55,291 nt of DNA from Novacetimonas cocois (GCF_003311635.1 NZ_QEXL01000006.1:120871-176161), one strand, 5' to 3'; positions 25,395 through 34,991 are shown, counted from the stretch's first letter. Numbers and translations are program-made. Notes: generated by a model from the letters alone, not told the origin.

Positions 25395-26513
25395 TTACTG
25401 TTTCCCGCGTGCCGCACGCACCAGCTGATGGATGAATGCCAGTTTTCGCAGGATGGTGGGCGTCAGCACGAAAGGATAGAAATCAGCCAGTCCCATTGAA
25501 CGGTTCAGGCTGTTGACGGCATAGGTCAGCGGTAGCCACCCCTGCGAAATCGTGTCGAATGTTTCCACGTCATAGGGATTGTCGGCGATCATGGCGCGCA
25601 GGGCCTTCGGATTGCCCGGCTGTTCGCGCACGGTCATGCCATAGGCCCATGCCGTCTCCAGGGTGGAGACGATATGCAGGTAATGCGCCCACGTTTCGGC
25701 AAAGTCTTCCCACGGGTGACAGGTGGCGTATTCGCTGACGTACTGCGTGCGCCATCCCGTGGGCGGCCCATTTTCATAATGGCGCTGCAGGGCCTGCTGG
25801 TAATCCATGCGGTCATCGCCGAAAATGGCCCGGCATTCCTCCAGCCGGTGTCCGTCGCGCACCAGGAGGTTCCAGTAATAATGCCCGATTTCGTGCCGGA
25901 AATGCCCCAGCAGGGTCCGGTAGTGTTCTCCCATTTCCATGCGCATCCGCTCACGCTGGGCGTCGTCGGCCTCGCGCAGGGCAATGGTGATCAGGCCGTT
26001 CTGATGGCCGGTCATGACCGTGCTGCCATCGGGACCATCGTCGAGGAAGTCGAACATCAGCCCGTTCTGCGGGTCCTGCCTGCGGGTATGCATCGGCAGG
26101 CGCAGACGCAGCAGGGTGTAGAACAGGCGATGCTTGGCGATTTCTATCTTGCACCACCGTTCCAGATTCCCCGGCACCGACAGGTTGGGAATGGTGCGGT
26201 TGAACTGGCATGCGACGCAGAACTGCTGCTCCGGCTGGCTGGCGGGAACAAGCCAGTTGCAGGCGTCATGTGCATGATTGGCGCAGAAACGGTAGGGAGC
26301 ATCCGTGGCGCGCGGATCAAGGGCCTGCCATCCATCGCCGTTTTCATCGGGCGTCAGTGCCGACAGGCTGTTGATGTCCGGCACGTAACCCAGTTTATGC
26401 CCACAGCGTTCGCAGGCCGTGTTTTCGAAAAACAGGACCTGACCGCATGACTGACAGGAAAAGAGTTGCAAGGCCGTTTGCTTTCCATAACGCGAAGGGG
26501 GGCATGATTCCAT
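25395..26513 (-). CDS. zinc-ribbon putative zinc metallopeptidase
   Basis: The 372-residue protein starts with a zinc ribbon (Cys20-x2-Cys23 and Cys34-x2-Cys37) and further cysteines (77, 85, 99, 102). A catalytic HEIGH motif lies at residues 207-211 (GHFRHEIGHYYWNLLVRDGH), followed by an ETWAHYLH segment that could give further ligands. This is the family of putative zinc-binding metallopeptidases often found with transglutaminase and alpha-E genes. A TTG fourteen codons downstream may be the true start. It lacks a signal peptide, so it is probably cytosolic. Confidence 0.85.
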   Translation of the reverse strand: MESCPPSRYGKQTALQLFSCQSCGQVLFFENTACERCGHKLGYVPDINSLSALTPDENGDGWQALDPRATDAPYRFCANHAHDACNWLVPASQPEQQFCVACQFNRTIPNLSVPGNLERWCKIEIAKHRLFYTLLRLRLPMHTRRQDPQNGLMFDFLDDGPDGSTVMTGHQNGLITIALREADDAQRERMRMEMGEHYRTLLGHFRHEIGHYYWNLLVRDGHRLEECRAIFGDDRMDYQQALQRHYENGPPTGWRTQYVSEYATCHPWEDFAETWAHYLHIVSTLETAWAYGMTVREQPGNPKALRAMIADNPYDVETFDTISQGWLPLTYAVNSLNRSMGLADFYPFVLTPTILRKLAFIHQLVRAARGKQ

Positions 26514-26546
26514 TATCCGGAAGGCTCAGGATATGACATCCCCGTG

Positions 26547-27425
26547 TCAGGTCCGGGAGTCCTTTTTCACGTCGGCATCCGCGGGATGGTGGATCGTCAT
26601 GGAAACGTCGAGCGTCGCGGTGCAGTTGTCCAGCATTCCCGTGACCGGCGCGACCTGATCGGGCCGGACCGCCGCCGCAAGCGCGATATGTCCCTGCGAC
26701 GTCAGCAGGCCGGAGGTGGTGTCGAAACCGACCCATCCCGCCCCCGGCAGCCACGTTTCCACCCAGGCATGCAGGTCGCATGTCGTCCCGTCCGCCCCGT
26801 CCTGGATCAGGTAGCCTGATACGAACCGCGCCGCCATGCCCATATGCCGCAGCACCTGTATCAGGAGCCACGCGCTGTCACGGCATGAACCCGTCCTCTG
26901 GCCCAGGGTTTCCTCCGCGCTCCAGACGCCGGCCTCCATGCGGGTGCGATAGGCAATGCGTGCTGCGATCAGGCGGTTGATCGCCACCAGCCGGTCCAGC
27001 GTGCCGCCATGTTCCAGCCCCGCCACATCCGCAAGGAAGGCGCGCAGATGCGGCCCCGCCGGCAGGGGCGTCATGAAACCGGCAAGCCTGCGCGCCTGCG
27101 CGGGGGTATAGGCCACGGGCCACCGGCGCCCCGCGTCGCACAGGGACAGGTCGAACGGATTGATCGGTGACAGGTCGGCCGTCAGGCGTATGGTGATGTC
27201 AAAACGGGTGACCCGGTGTTCAAAGGTGACGCGGGCCTCGTGATTGCCAAAATCGTCCTGCCGCCATGTGTGCCGGTGTCCCGATGGCAGGATGTCCATG
27301 TCATATGACACGATGGGCGTGCGGCATGCTGCGTCAGGCCGCAGGCGGATGGTCTGCGGCCCCAGAAAGACCGGGCGGTCATAACGGTAGCTTGTCCGGT
27401 GCACCAGTGTGACATGGGGGGTCAT
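26547..27425 (-). CDS. transglutaminase-like cysteine protease-fold protein
   Basis: The 292-residue protein has the bacterial transglutaminase N-terminal region (VTLVHRTSYRYDRPVFLGPQ) and a core with a Cys-His-Asp triad: Cys181 (QRTGSCRDSAW), His219 (DLHAWVETWLP) and Asp235 (GWVGFDTTSG). No signal peptide is visible. It ends 33 bases before the metallopeptidase start and is divergent from the ATP-grasp gene. It could act as a peptidase, amidase or cross-linking enzyme on a peptide made by its neighbours. Confidence 0.92.
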   Translation of the reverse strand: MTPHVTLVHRTSYRYDRPVFLGPQTIRLRPDAACRTPIVSYDMDILPSGHRHTWRQDDFGNHEARVTFEHRVTRFDITIRLTADLSPINPFDLSLCDAGRRWPVAYTPAQARRLAGFMTPLPAGPHLRAFLADVAGLEHGGTLDRLVAINRLIAARIAYRTRMEAGVWSAEETLGQRTGSCRDSAWLLIQVLRHMGMAARFVSGYLIQDGADGTTCDLHAWVETWLPGAGWVGFDTTSGLLTSQGHIALAAAVRPDQVAPVTGMLDNCTATLDVSMTIHHPADADVKKDSRT

Positions 27426-27728
27426 CACGGGATCGCTTTCATGAAGGCATGTCGTACAAGAAGAAGGCATCAGGTTCCCGGACCGGCATGCGCGCAGGAT
27501 GTCAATCGCATGACCTGCATGCATGGCATGAGTTCGCGGCCAGCGCCATACGCGGGTGTCATTTCGTTGAAGGAATGACGAAAAAAGGAAACCCGATGCA
27601 GATTCCTCCTTGGCAAGGACGTGTTTTCTTGCTCCGCTGAAGATGGAAGCGTAATGAATAAGGCAGGTGGGTGGGCATGTTTCCGTCACGCCTGATCCTC
27701 CTTCCGACCAGGGCACGGGAGCAGGGGC
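27426..27728. other. divergent intergenic region, transglutaminase to ATP-grasp
   Basis: This 303-bp gap should hold the promoters of the minus-strand transglutaminase/peptidase pair and the plus-strand ATP-grasp/alpha-E pair. I see no gene, hairpin or defined operator in it. Confidence 0.5.
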
Positions 27729-29201
27729 ATGAATGATACGGTAGGGCGCGGCCAGACGCAGGGCGCTGGACTGTTCGCGACATATGACGTGCCGACGTCC
27801 TTTTGCGAACTGATGAACCGCGCCGATCCTGCTTCCCCGGGCCTGTGCCGCGTGCGTGACCGTCTGGCGCATTTCGACCTGGATGAACTGCGCCGCCGCA
27901 CCGCCGCGGTGGAGGCACAGCTCTATCAGCTGGGCATCACGTTTACCGTCTATACCGACAATCAGGCGATCGATCGCATCCTGCCTTTCGACGTGGTGCC
28001 GCGTGTCCTGACCGCCGGGGAGTGGGACCATGTCGAACGTGGCGTGCGCCAGCGCGTGCAGGCGATCAACCTGTTCCTGTGGGACATCTATCACGATCGC
28101 CACATCCTGAACGATGGCGTCGTGCCCGCGGAGATGGTGCTGGGGAACGCGAATTACTGTTCCGCGATGGTGGGGCTTGATGTGCCGGGGGGCGTGTATG
28201 TCCATGTGAACGGTACCGACCTTGTCCGCGACCCGGCCGGGCGTTTCCTGATCCTGGAGGACAATGCCCGCACGCCGTCGGGTGTTTCCTACGTGATCGA
28301 AAACCGCCACATGATGTTGCGGATGATGCCCGATCTCGCCTCGGGGGTGGATATCCGCCCTGTTGACGAATACGGCCTGCGGCTGCATCGCGCACTGGCC
28401 GAAACCGCCCCGGAGGGGGTGGCCGATCCGCAGGTCGTGCTGCTGTCGCCCGGCATCTATAACGCCGCCTATTTCGAGCATGTCTTCCTTGCCCGTGAAA
28501 TGGGCATCCCCCTGGTGGAGGGACGCGATCTGGTGGTGATCGACGGCCGCGTCTTCATGCGCACGGTCGCGGGCCTGTCGCCGGTGCACACGATCTATCG
28601 TCGCCTCAATGACGATTTCCTTGATCCGCAGGTGTTCAATCCCGACAGCCTGCTTGGCGTGCCGGGGCTGGTGGATGCCTATCGCCGGGGGAACGTCACC
28701 ATTGCCAACGCCATCGGGACAGGGGTCGCCGATGACAAGGCGATCTATGCCTACATGCCCCGGATCATCCGTTATTACCTCGATCAGGATCCCATCCTCG
28801 ACAATGTGGAAACCCATATCTGCGCGGAGAAGGAGGGACTGGATTTCACGCTGGCGAACCTGGAGCGGCTGGTGGTCAAGCCTGTCGGGGAATCCGGCGG
28901 GTACGGCCTGCTGATCGGTCCGCATGCCACCAGCGCCGAACTGGACGATTTCCGCGCGCGCCTTCTGGCCGATCCCGCGAATTACATCAGCCAGCCCGTC
29001 ATCAACCTGTCGGTTTCGCCCACGCTGTGTTCCGCCGGGCTGGAGGCGCGGCATGTCGACCTGCGCCCCTTTGCCGTGACGGGGAAGGAGACATGGGTAC
29101 TGCCCGGCGGCCTGTCGCGCGTGGCGTTGCGCAAGGGATCGCTGGTGGTCAATTCCTCTCAGGGAGGGGGATCAAAGGACACATGGGTGCTTGCGTCATG
29201 A
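27729..29201 (+). CDS. circularly permuted ATP-grasp protein
   Basis: The 490-residue protein has the core of the circularly permuted ATP-grasp family (DUF404/DUF407). Visible blocks are INLFLWDIYHDRHILNDG, LEDNARTPSGVSYVIENR (residues 177-194), DDKAIYAYMPRIIRYYL and the Lys/Gly-rich loop VVKPVGESGGYGLLIGP (about 387). ATP-grasp enzymes form peptide-like bonds through acyl phosphates. The next gene overlaps by four bases. It is commonly found with alpha-E and transglutaminase partners, as here. Confidence 0.94.
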   Translation: MNDTVGRGQTQGAGLFATYDVPTSFCELMNRADPASPGLCRVRDRLAHFDLDELRRRTAAVEAQLYQLGITFTVYTDNQAIDRILPFDVVPRVLTAGEWDHVERGVRQRVQAINLFLWDIYHDRHILNDGVVPAEMVLGNANYCSAMVGLDVPGGVYVHVNGTDLVRDPAGRFLILEDNARTPSGVSYVIENRHMMLRMMPDLASGVDIRPVDEYGLRLHRALAETAPEGVADPQVVLLSPGIYNAAYFEHVFLAREMGIPLVEGRDLVVIDGRVFMRTVAGLSPVHTIYRRLNDDFLDPQVFNPDSLLGVPGLVDAYRRGNVTIANAIGTGVADDKAIYAYMPRIIRYYLDQDPILDNVETHICAEKEGLDFTLANLERLVVKPVGESGGYGLLIGPHATSAELDDFRARLLADPANYISQPVINLSVSPTLCSAGLEARHVDLRPFAVTGKETWVLPGGLSRVALRKGSLVVNSSQGGGSKDTWVLAS

Positions 29202-30226
29202 CGAATCTTTCGGCTTTCCCCGCGCCGGTCCTGCCGGGCCTGCACAACCTGCTTTCACGCTATGCCGAAAGCATGACCTGGCTGGCGCGGTATATGGAGC
29301 GGATCGAAAACCTCGCGCGCCTGATCGAGGTGACGGGCACTTTCGTTCGGCCCCGCAATGTCTGTGCCGGGTGGGATTCGCTGTTGCAGATCAACGCGGA
29401 CGAGGCGCGCTTCTTCGCGACCCATGAGCAGGCATCAGAGCATGAGGTCGTCGCGTTTTACATTACCGAGCGTGATAATCCCGGATCCATCGCCGGAATG
29501 GCGGAGGCGGTGCGCGAAAATGCGCGCGCCCTGCGTCCCCTGATTTCGACCGAGATGTGGATGCACCTGAATGTCTTTACCAAATGGGTGCGTGAACTGA
29601 CCCCCCGCGATATCCGCGCGGGCAGCCTGTCGGGCATCTGTACCCGCCTGAAACAGGAATGCCAGACCCATTTCGGAATTACCGAAGGCACGCTGTACCG
29701 CGATCAGGCATGGCTGTTCTATATCACGGGAAAGCATCTGGAGCGCGCCGACCAGATCACGCGCCTGCTGGATATCAAGTATCATACCCTGCTGCCGCCG
29801 GGTGCCGATATCGGGTCGGACATCGACATCAGCCAGTGGACGTCCGTCCTGCGATCGGCCGCAGCCTATCATGCGTTCCGCCGCGTGCTGCCATCGGGCA
29901 TGACGCCGGTGAACATCGTCGGATTCCTGCTGAAGAATGACGGCTTTCCCCGATCCCTGTCCACCAGCCTGCGGCAGGTCCATTCGGCGCTGGGGCTGCT
30001 GGCGGGGGAATACCGCCTGCGCCACGGCAGCCATATCCTGGAACGGGTGGAGGAACTGCGCGTGACGCTGGTGGAACAGACTGCCGAAGAAATCATCCTG
30101 CGCGGGCTGCATGAATACATGGAATGGATCCAGTGCCAGTTACGCCAGATCCAGGAGGAAATCACGCAGGCCTTCTGGCCGGCAACACCGCCCTCTCCGG
30201 TGTCATCTGCGATACAGGTGCAATAA
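29198..30226 (+). CDS. alpha-E domain protein
   Basis: This 342-residue, mainly helical protein matches the alpha-E (DUF403) family: NLLSRYAESMTWLARYMERI at the N-terminus and YRDQAWLFYITGKHLERADQ in the middle. The start ATG at 29198 overlaps the stop of the ATP-grasp gene (ATGA). The pair is the typical core of a predicted peptide-forming system with no fixed biochemical role. Confidence 0.94.
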   Translation: MTNLSAFPAPVLPGLHNLLSRYAESMTWLARYMERIENLARLIEVTGTFVRPRNVCAGWDSLLQINADEARFFATHEQASEHEVVAFYITERDNPGSIAGMAEAVRENARALRPLISTEMWMHLNVFTKWVRELTPRDIRAGSLSGICTRLKQECQTHFGITEGTLYRDQAWLFYITGKHLERADQITRLLDIKYHTLLPPGADIGSDIDISQWTSVLRSAAAYHAFRRVLPSGMTPVNIVGFLLKNDGFPRSLSTSLRQVHSALGLLAGEYRLRHGSHILERVEELRVTLVEQTAEEIILRGLHEYMEWIQCQLRQIQEEITQAFWPATPPSPVSSAIQVQ

Positions 30227-30234
30227 CCCCCGTT

Positions 30235-30269
30235 CGGGCCGACGGACATTTCCTCTGCCCATCGGCCCG
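30235..30269. terminator. hairpin between the alpha-E and c-di-GMP genes
   Basis: Eight-base arms cgggccga (30235-30242) and tcggcccg (30262-30269) lie between converging genes, eight bases after the alpha-E stop. No T-run is present. Confidence 0.5.
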
Positions 30270-30292
30270 GCATGTTGCCTGACGGGGCCGGA

Positions 30293-32851
30293 TCAGGCGG
30301 GTTCAATTTCCTTGGGGGTATAGTTCGCCAGCCACGTGGCCAGATCTTCGGCCGGTAGCGGCTTGGAGAACATGTATCCCTGCAGCACGTCGCAATCCAT
30401 GTTGACGAGGATCTGGCGCTGTTCCTCGTGCTCCACCCCTTCGGCGACGACGGTCATGCCAAGGCTCTGCCCGATGCGGATCACGGCTGTCACGACCGAA
30501 CGCACCTTGTCCACCGTTTCCAGCCCGTTCATGAAACTGCGGTCGATCTTCACTTCGTTGACCGGCAGTCCCGCCAGGTTCGACAGGCTGGAAAATCCGG
30601 TCCCGAAATCGTCCATCGACATCCCGACCCCAAGTTCGCGCAAAGCCTGCGCGGATTTGATGGTGCGTTCGTAATTGTCGATCATCGTGCTTTCGGTGAT
30701 TTCCACCATCAGGCTGCGTGGGGGAATGCCGGTTTCCTCCAGCACTTCGGCCACGAATTCCGGCAGTTTTTCATCACGGAAATGCAGCGGGGACAGATTG
30801 ACCGAAACGGTGGGGATATCCACCTTGTTGCGGATCCATTCCGCCATCTGGCGGCAGGCCGCGCGCATCGACCATTTGCCGATGGCCTCGATCTGTCCCG
30901 TTTCCTCGGCCACCGCGATGAAGCGCGCGGGAGAAATGAAGCCAAGGGTCGGATCGATCCAGCGCGACAGTGCTTCCACCCCGTACATCTTGCCCGTGCG
31001 GGCATGAACCTGCGGCTGATAGACAAGGCGCAGGCGATCATGGGCGATCGCGTCACGCAGCGCCGCCGCCAGGATGAGGCGATCTGTGGCCTGCTGGTTC
31101 ATCTTGGGGCTGAAGAAGCAGTAATTGCCCCCGCCATGCGCCTTGGCCTGGAACATCGCCGTTTCGGCATGCTTGAGCAGCGTCTCGCCGGTTTCGCCAT
31201 TTTCGGGATAGACGCTGACGCCAATACTGGCGGAAAATGTGACGGAAACATCGCCCACCTGCGTGGGCTGCGACAGCAGGCGCAGGATCATCTCCGACAG
31301 GGACGACGCATGCTGCTGGGCGCCGCTGGTGATGATCGTGAACTGGTCGCCGCCAGAGCGCACGATCGTATCGTCGATGCCGATCGCCTCCCGCAGCTGG
31401 GTGGCGATATAGGAAATCAGCTCGTCACCCGCCGCATGGCCGAAGACGTCGTTGATGTTCTTGAAATTGTCCAGTCCCAGCGACAGCAGCATGAAATTGC
31501 CACGCGTCGGACGGCGCAGCATCTTGTCCAGATGCTGGCGCAGCCACAGCCGGTTCGGCAGCCCCGTCAGGGTGTCGAAATGCGACAGCTTGGCGATATG
31601 TTCCTTGGCCTCGTAACGTTCCAGCGCCAGCGTGCACAGATGCAGGCTGGCATTGACGGCCTTCTGGCACCAGGCCTGCGGTTCACGCTTGGTGCGGAAA
31701 TACAGCGTGAAAACGCCGGCCACCCGCCCCCCGCGCAGGATGATGGGCGTGGCCCACGCGGCGCGGATGCCATTGCGCATCGCGGGGGTGCGCAGCGTCA
31801 GCCATTTCTGGTCGGTTTCGATGTCGGGGGTCGTGACCGTTTCCCCCTTGTAGGCGGCGACGCCGCTGCTGCCGACATCGGGGCCGATTTCCAGGGAATC
31901 GAACAGTTCCACCAGCGACAGCGGCAGGCTGGCGCGGCCCACGCATTTCAGCTTGGAATTGTTATCCACCGTAAAGATGGCGGGCATCACGTCGATGCCG
32001 TTATTTTCGATGCGCCGGCAGATGAAATCCATGATTTCACGCAGGCTGAGGTCACTGGAAATCGCCTCCAGCGCATCGCGCTGCAGCGTTTCGAGGAAGT
32101 GGTTTTCAGTGATGTCCGTCAGGACCACGACGATGTTTTCGATATCGCCATGATCGTGGAAAATCGGGTTCATCGCCGCTGAAACCCAGATGTCACGCCC
32201 GTTCTTGTGGCGCGCGCGGATATCAAGGTGAAAGCCCTTGGCGTTCTGCGCGCCGGCATGAAGCTGGTTCAGGGTGCTGATGTCGGTCGTATCCCCCGCA
32301 AGGATGACCGACAGACCGTGGCCGATGACGTGGCTGGGTTCATAGCCGAACATGTCGGTAAAGGCGCGGTTGACGTAAATCAGCCGGAATTCCGGATCGA
32401 GGATGACCACGCCACGATCGGTTTCGCGCACCACGAGCGACAGCAGGCGGATTTTTTCGCGGTCCGCGACTTCCTGCGAGATGTCGCGGATCAGCGCCAT
32501 GTACCCGATCTTGCCCCCCACCGAAATGCGCGACAGCGACAGTTCGGCCCAGAAGGTGGTGCCGTCGAAACGTTCCACCTGCACCTCGCGTGAGGTGCCG
32601 ACGATCTTGTTGATGCCGGTGTCGCGGTTATGCTTGATCAGGTCGTCATGGGACGGGCGGATCTTGCGCGGGACGAGCACGTTGACGTTGCGGCCGAGCA
32701 CCTCCGAACGTGAACAGTGCCACAGGCGTTCGGCGGCGCTGTTGAAGAATGTGACCGTATTGGTCTCATCAATCAGGACGACACCCAGAATGGTCTGTTC
32801 AAGGGCAGGTAATACCGTGACCTGCGTGTCATCGAGGGTGTCCCGAGGCAT
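30293..32851 (-). CDS. heme-PAS-type c-di-GMP phosphodiesterase (PAS-PAS-GAF-GGDEF-EAL)
   Basis: The 852-residue protein has two PAS domains (about 12-125 and 135-250), a GAF (258-412), a degenerate GGDEF (GGDQF at 500-504) and an EAL domain (EAL at 626-628, DDFGTGFSSLSNL later). The first PAS strongly resembles the heme sensor of E. coli DosP and Komagataeibacter PDEA1: NSAAERLWHCSRSEVLGRN, IRPSHDDLIKHNRDTG. His74 aligns with the proximal heme ligand. The distal-ligand position has Thr86 rather than Met. EAL hydrolyses c-di-GMP, which activates cellulose synthase. Oxygen sensing is inference. Confidence 0.93.
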   Translation of the reverse strand: MPRDTLDDTQVTVLPALEQTILGVVLIDETNTVTFFNSAAERLWHCSRSEVLGRNVNVLVPRKIRPSHDDLIKHNRDTGINKIVGTSREVQVERFDGTTFWAELSLSRISVGGKIGYMALIRDISQEVADREKIRLLSLVVRETDRGVVILDPEFRLIYVNRAFTDMFGYEPSHVIGHGLSVILAGDTTDISTLNQLHAGAQNAKGFHLDIRARHKNGRDIWVSAAMNPIFHDHGDIENIVVVLTDITENHFLETLQRDALEAISSDLSLREIMDFICRRIENNGIDVMPAIFTVDNNSKLKCVGRASLPLSLVELFDSLEIGPDVGSSGVAAYKGETVTTPDIETDQKWLTLRTPAMRNGIRAAWATPIILRGGRVAGVFTLYFRTKREPQAWCQKAVNASLHLCTLALERYEAKEHIAKLSHFDTLTGLPNRLWLRQHLDKMLRRPTRGNFMLLSLGLDNFKNINDVFGHAAGDELISYIATQLREAIGIDDTIVRSGGDQFTIITSGAQQHASSLSEMILRLLSQPTQVGDVSVTFSASIGVSVYPENGETGETLLKHAETAMFQAKAHGGGNYCFFSPKMNQQATDRLILAAALRDAIAHDRLRLVYQPQVHARTGKMYGVEALSRWIDPTLGFISPARFIAVAEETGQIEAIGKWSMRAACRQMAEWIRNKVDIPTVSVNLSPLHFRDEKLPEFVAEVLEETGIPPRSLMVEITESTMIDNYERTIKSAQALRELGVGMSMDDFGTGFSSLSNLAGLPVNEVKIDRSFMNGLETVDKVRSVVTAVIRIGQSLGMTVVAEGVEHEEQRQILVNMDCDVLQGYMFSKPLPAEDLATWLANYTPKEIEPA

Positions 32852-34036
32852 GGCGAACTCCAGAATTCAGATACGAACCAGATTACATGCGGAAAATGTA
32901 AAAAATTCCTGCCACGGAAGAAGGAATCCCGACAGGTATGCACAATTGGAATGAAATGCGGGGGAAAGGGGGGTCATGTCCGGTACATGCCTATTCCGCA
33001 TGGGTTTCGGATCCGGCAGGGACATTCGCCATCCATGAACGGGCAGTAAGATGCCGGCAGCCACGGGCAGGCATCCGGCAGGGTGATTTTGTCATGGCGC
33101 CACAGGATAGATTTGAAATTCATGAAATATTATCAAAAACTTATCATCTACTGCATAAGTTTAAAAAACCTTAATAACTGCCAGAAGTAAATTAAATCAC
33201 GATTTAGTGATTCCTGTCTGTCATATCATTTCTGGCCCGACGGACCTTTCCCTTCCTGTTTTCCCCTGCGGTCCATTCAACGGACCCCGAATACCTGTAC
33301 GGGGCATGATATGACTGGATATTTCGGGATCTGCGGATTGGTGGCATTGCAGGAGAAAGAATGTGAACGCCTGAAATTTCAATGCCATAAGTGAATGTCT
33401 GAAATGTCAAAATGGGCAGACAGAGGCGTTTCCGATGGCCGGGATAGGGGGAATATCCGGGGGATAGGAAACGGTTCCTACAAACGGCACGGCATCATTC
33501 CTGTTACGATTCGAAGATGCGGGACGCGGCCAGAGCCAGCAGAGCCGGTTTCCATGACCGGGAAACCCCATCTCCATCCTATTACATGAATTTCAAATTC
33601 ATGTTTTCCTGCGGACAGGAACGGCATGCCTGAACCATTCAGCTTTGTCGGGCTGAAATGATACGATCAATATTGTAAGTCGTGTCTTCTGTATTATTCA
33701 GGACATGACCGCGATGGCGGAAAAACCTGAGCGGTAATCCCGCATTGGATTTCCTGAAAAACAGGGTTTCGCATGTATGGAAAAACACCATTTTCTTCGC
33801 ACGACATGACGTGGAAAATCCTGATCCATGCGATGATATCCGGTATGACATTACGCCTCTTTACTGGCGCATTACTGGATCAGCCTGAACGATGCCAAAT
33901 CGCGACATGGCCGCACGTCGGAACATGCATGTCGGGCCTGCAACGATACGCGAAAGAAATGCCCAGCGGAGAATGGTCAGCCGCCTGTCATAATGCATTT
34001 TTGGAATGGAAAAACCGCCACGCATGGCGCTGATGC
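32852..34036. other. 1.2-kb AT-rich region without a supported gene
   Basis: Between the c-di-GMP gene and tRNA-Gln lies a low-GC stretch with only short overlapping reading frames (for example 33639-33851 minus and 33773-34033 plus) that lack good ribosome-binding sites and recognisable domains. It contains a 21-bp palindrome (33584-33604). It probably carries the promoter of the c-di-GMP gene at its left end and may include an sRNA or remnants of transferred DNA. Confidence 0.5.
33584..33604. promoter_or_regulatory. 21-bp perfect palindrome
   Basis: acatgaattt and its complement aaattcatgt flank a central c, with all ten base pairs matched. It is isolated in the AT-rich gap, far from any annotated start. 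A dimeric regulator site or hairpin are both possible. Confidence 0.4.
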
Positions 34037-34111
34037 TGGCTGGGGCGGGAGGATTCGAACCTCCGCATGGCGGAATCAAAATCCGCTGCCTTACCGCTTG
34101 GCTACGCCCCA
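34037..34111 (-). tRNA. tRNA-Gln (anticodon TTG)
   Basis: The minus strand folds as a normal 75-base tRNA: acceptor TGGGGCG/CGCCCCA, D arm AGCCAAGCGGTAAGGC, anticodon stem GCGGA/TCCGC with loop TTTTGAT (anticodon TTG), T loop TTCGAAT, discriminator G and an encoded CCA (34037-34039). Confidence 0.97.
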
Positions 34112-34211
34112 ACTGTCACGGCCGATTCGTGGCTGCTGCCGCCCTTCTAGAGCGGGACGAGGGCTCCCGTAAAGGGGCAACAGCATTCTGGCGGACCAGA
34201 AGATCCGTTTT

Positions 34212-34868
34212 TCAGGCCAGGGGTTCGAGTGGAAGATCCACGCTCGGATCGGTGGAGAAATCGTGCCCGGCAGGTGCCTGCGTTTCGCCCGATGCCGCCG
34301 CGGCCTTGCCGATGCCTGGCAGGGCGCTGAAGCGCAGGGCCTTGTCCAGCGCCTTGTCGAGTGCCGCCATCGTCGTGCCCATGTCCAGGCTGTCGTCCTT
34401 GTCCCATGCCCGCAATGTCACGGTCCATGCCCCAAGCAACGCCTGAACCCGCAGCGCGCCTGCCACGCCGCTGATATCCAGTCCCGCAGCGCCAAGCATC
34501 CATTTCATGCTTTCCATCGTCGCCCCACCCAGCAACAGTGCCAGCGGCGGATCGAACGGCAGCGCGCGCAGGGCCGCGCGGACGCCGGCGCGGTACTGCT
34601 GGAACACGTCCAGCCGCCGCATCAGCAGATCGAAAAGCTTTTCGCGGGGCGTGCCGGTGGAGCCGTCATCAACCAGCGCAGCCTCGTCCGCCAGCCGACC
34701 GAGCGTCAGCAGGATACTGGCCTTGAACGGAAAACGCTTGCGCGCGACATCCAGACTCAGCCCCGCGTCGCGCGCGGCATCGACAACCGTCAGCCGTCGC
34801 CATCCATACAGCGCGGCACGCTCCATGGCAGAGCGGAGAAGGGCATCGTCAAACTGGTCGTTGTCCAT
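34212..34868 (-). CDS. TetR/COQ9-like protein
   Basis: The 218-residue protein has a TetR-type N-terminal helix bundle with an HTH-like segment (LLRSAMERAALYGWRRLTVV, ARDAGLSLDVARKRFP) and a C-terminal domain (MESMKWMLGAAGLDISGVAG) like the COQ9 family. COQ9 proteins help in ubiquinone synthesis; others in the group are regulators. ATG 34868 and GTG 34877 are both possible starts. Close neighbours are tRNA-Gln and proC, so context does not decide. Confidence 0.75.
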   Translation of the reverse strand: MDNDQFDDALLRSAMERAALYGWRRLTVVDAARDAGLSLDVARKRFPFKASILLTLGRLADEAALVDDGSTGTPREKLFDLLMRRLDVFQQYRAGVRAALRALPFDPPLALLLGGATMESMKWMLGAAGLDISGVAGALRVQALLGAWTVTLRAWDKDDSLDMGTTMAALDKALDKALRFSALPGIGKAAAASGETQAPAGHDFSTDPSVDLPLEPLA

Positions 34869-34991
34869 GGAAATCACGATCTTCCGGATGTCTTGTTGCC
34901 AAGGCGCACCACGCCCGCGAAACGCGGGACAGGCGCAGACTGGGGTGGCGAAAGGTTCCGCCGGGTATGCCGCCGTTATATTCCGCGTGCT

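Noticed and set aside
26547-29054. An 835-codon minus-strand frame covering the transglutaminase and running opposite the ATP-grasp gene
   Set aside because: Only the part from 27425 down has transglutaminase homology; the upstream part is the antisense of the ATP-grasp gene and the divergent promoter region.
30428-32182. A 584-codon plus-strand frame inside the c-di-GMP gene
   Set aside because: It is the antisense shadow of the PAS/GAF/GGDEF/EAL frame, which has full domain homology.
33773-34033. An 86-codon frame ending just before tRNA-Gln
   Set aside because: No ribosome-binding site, no recognisable domain and AT-rich random-looking composition; not kept as a gene.
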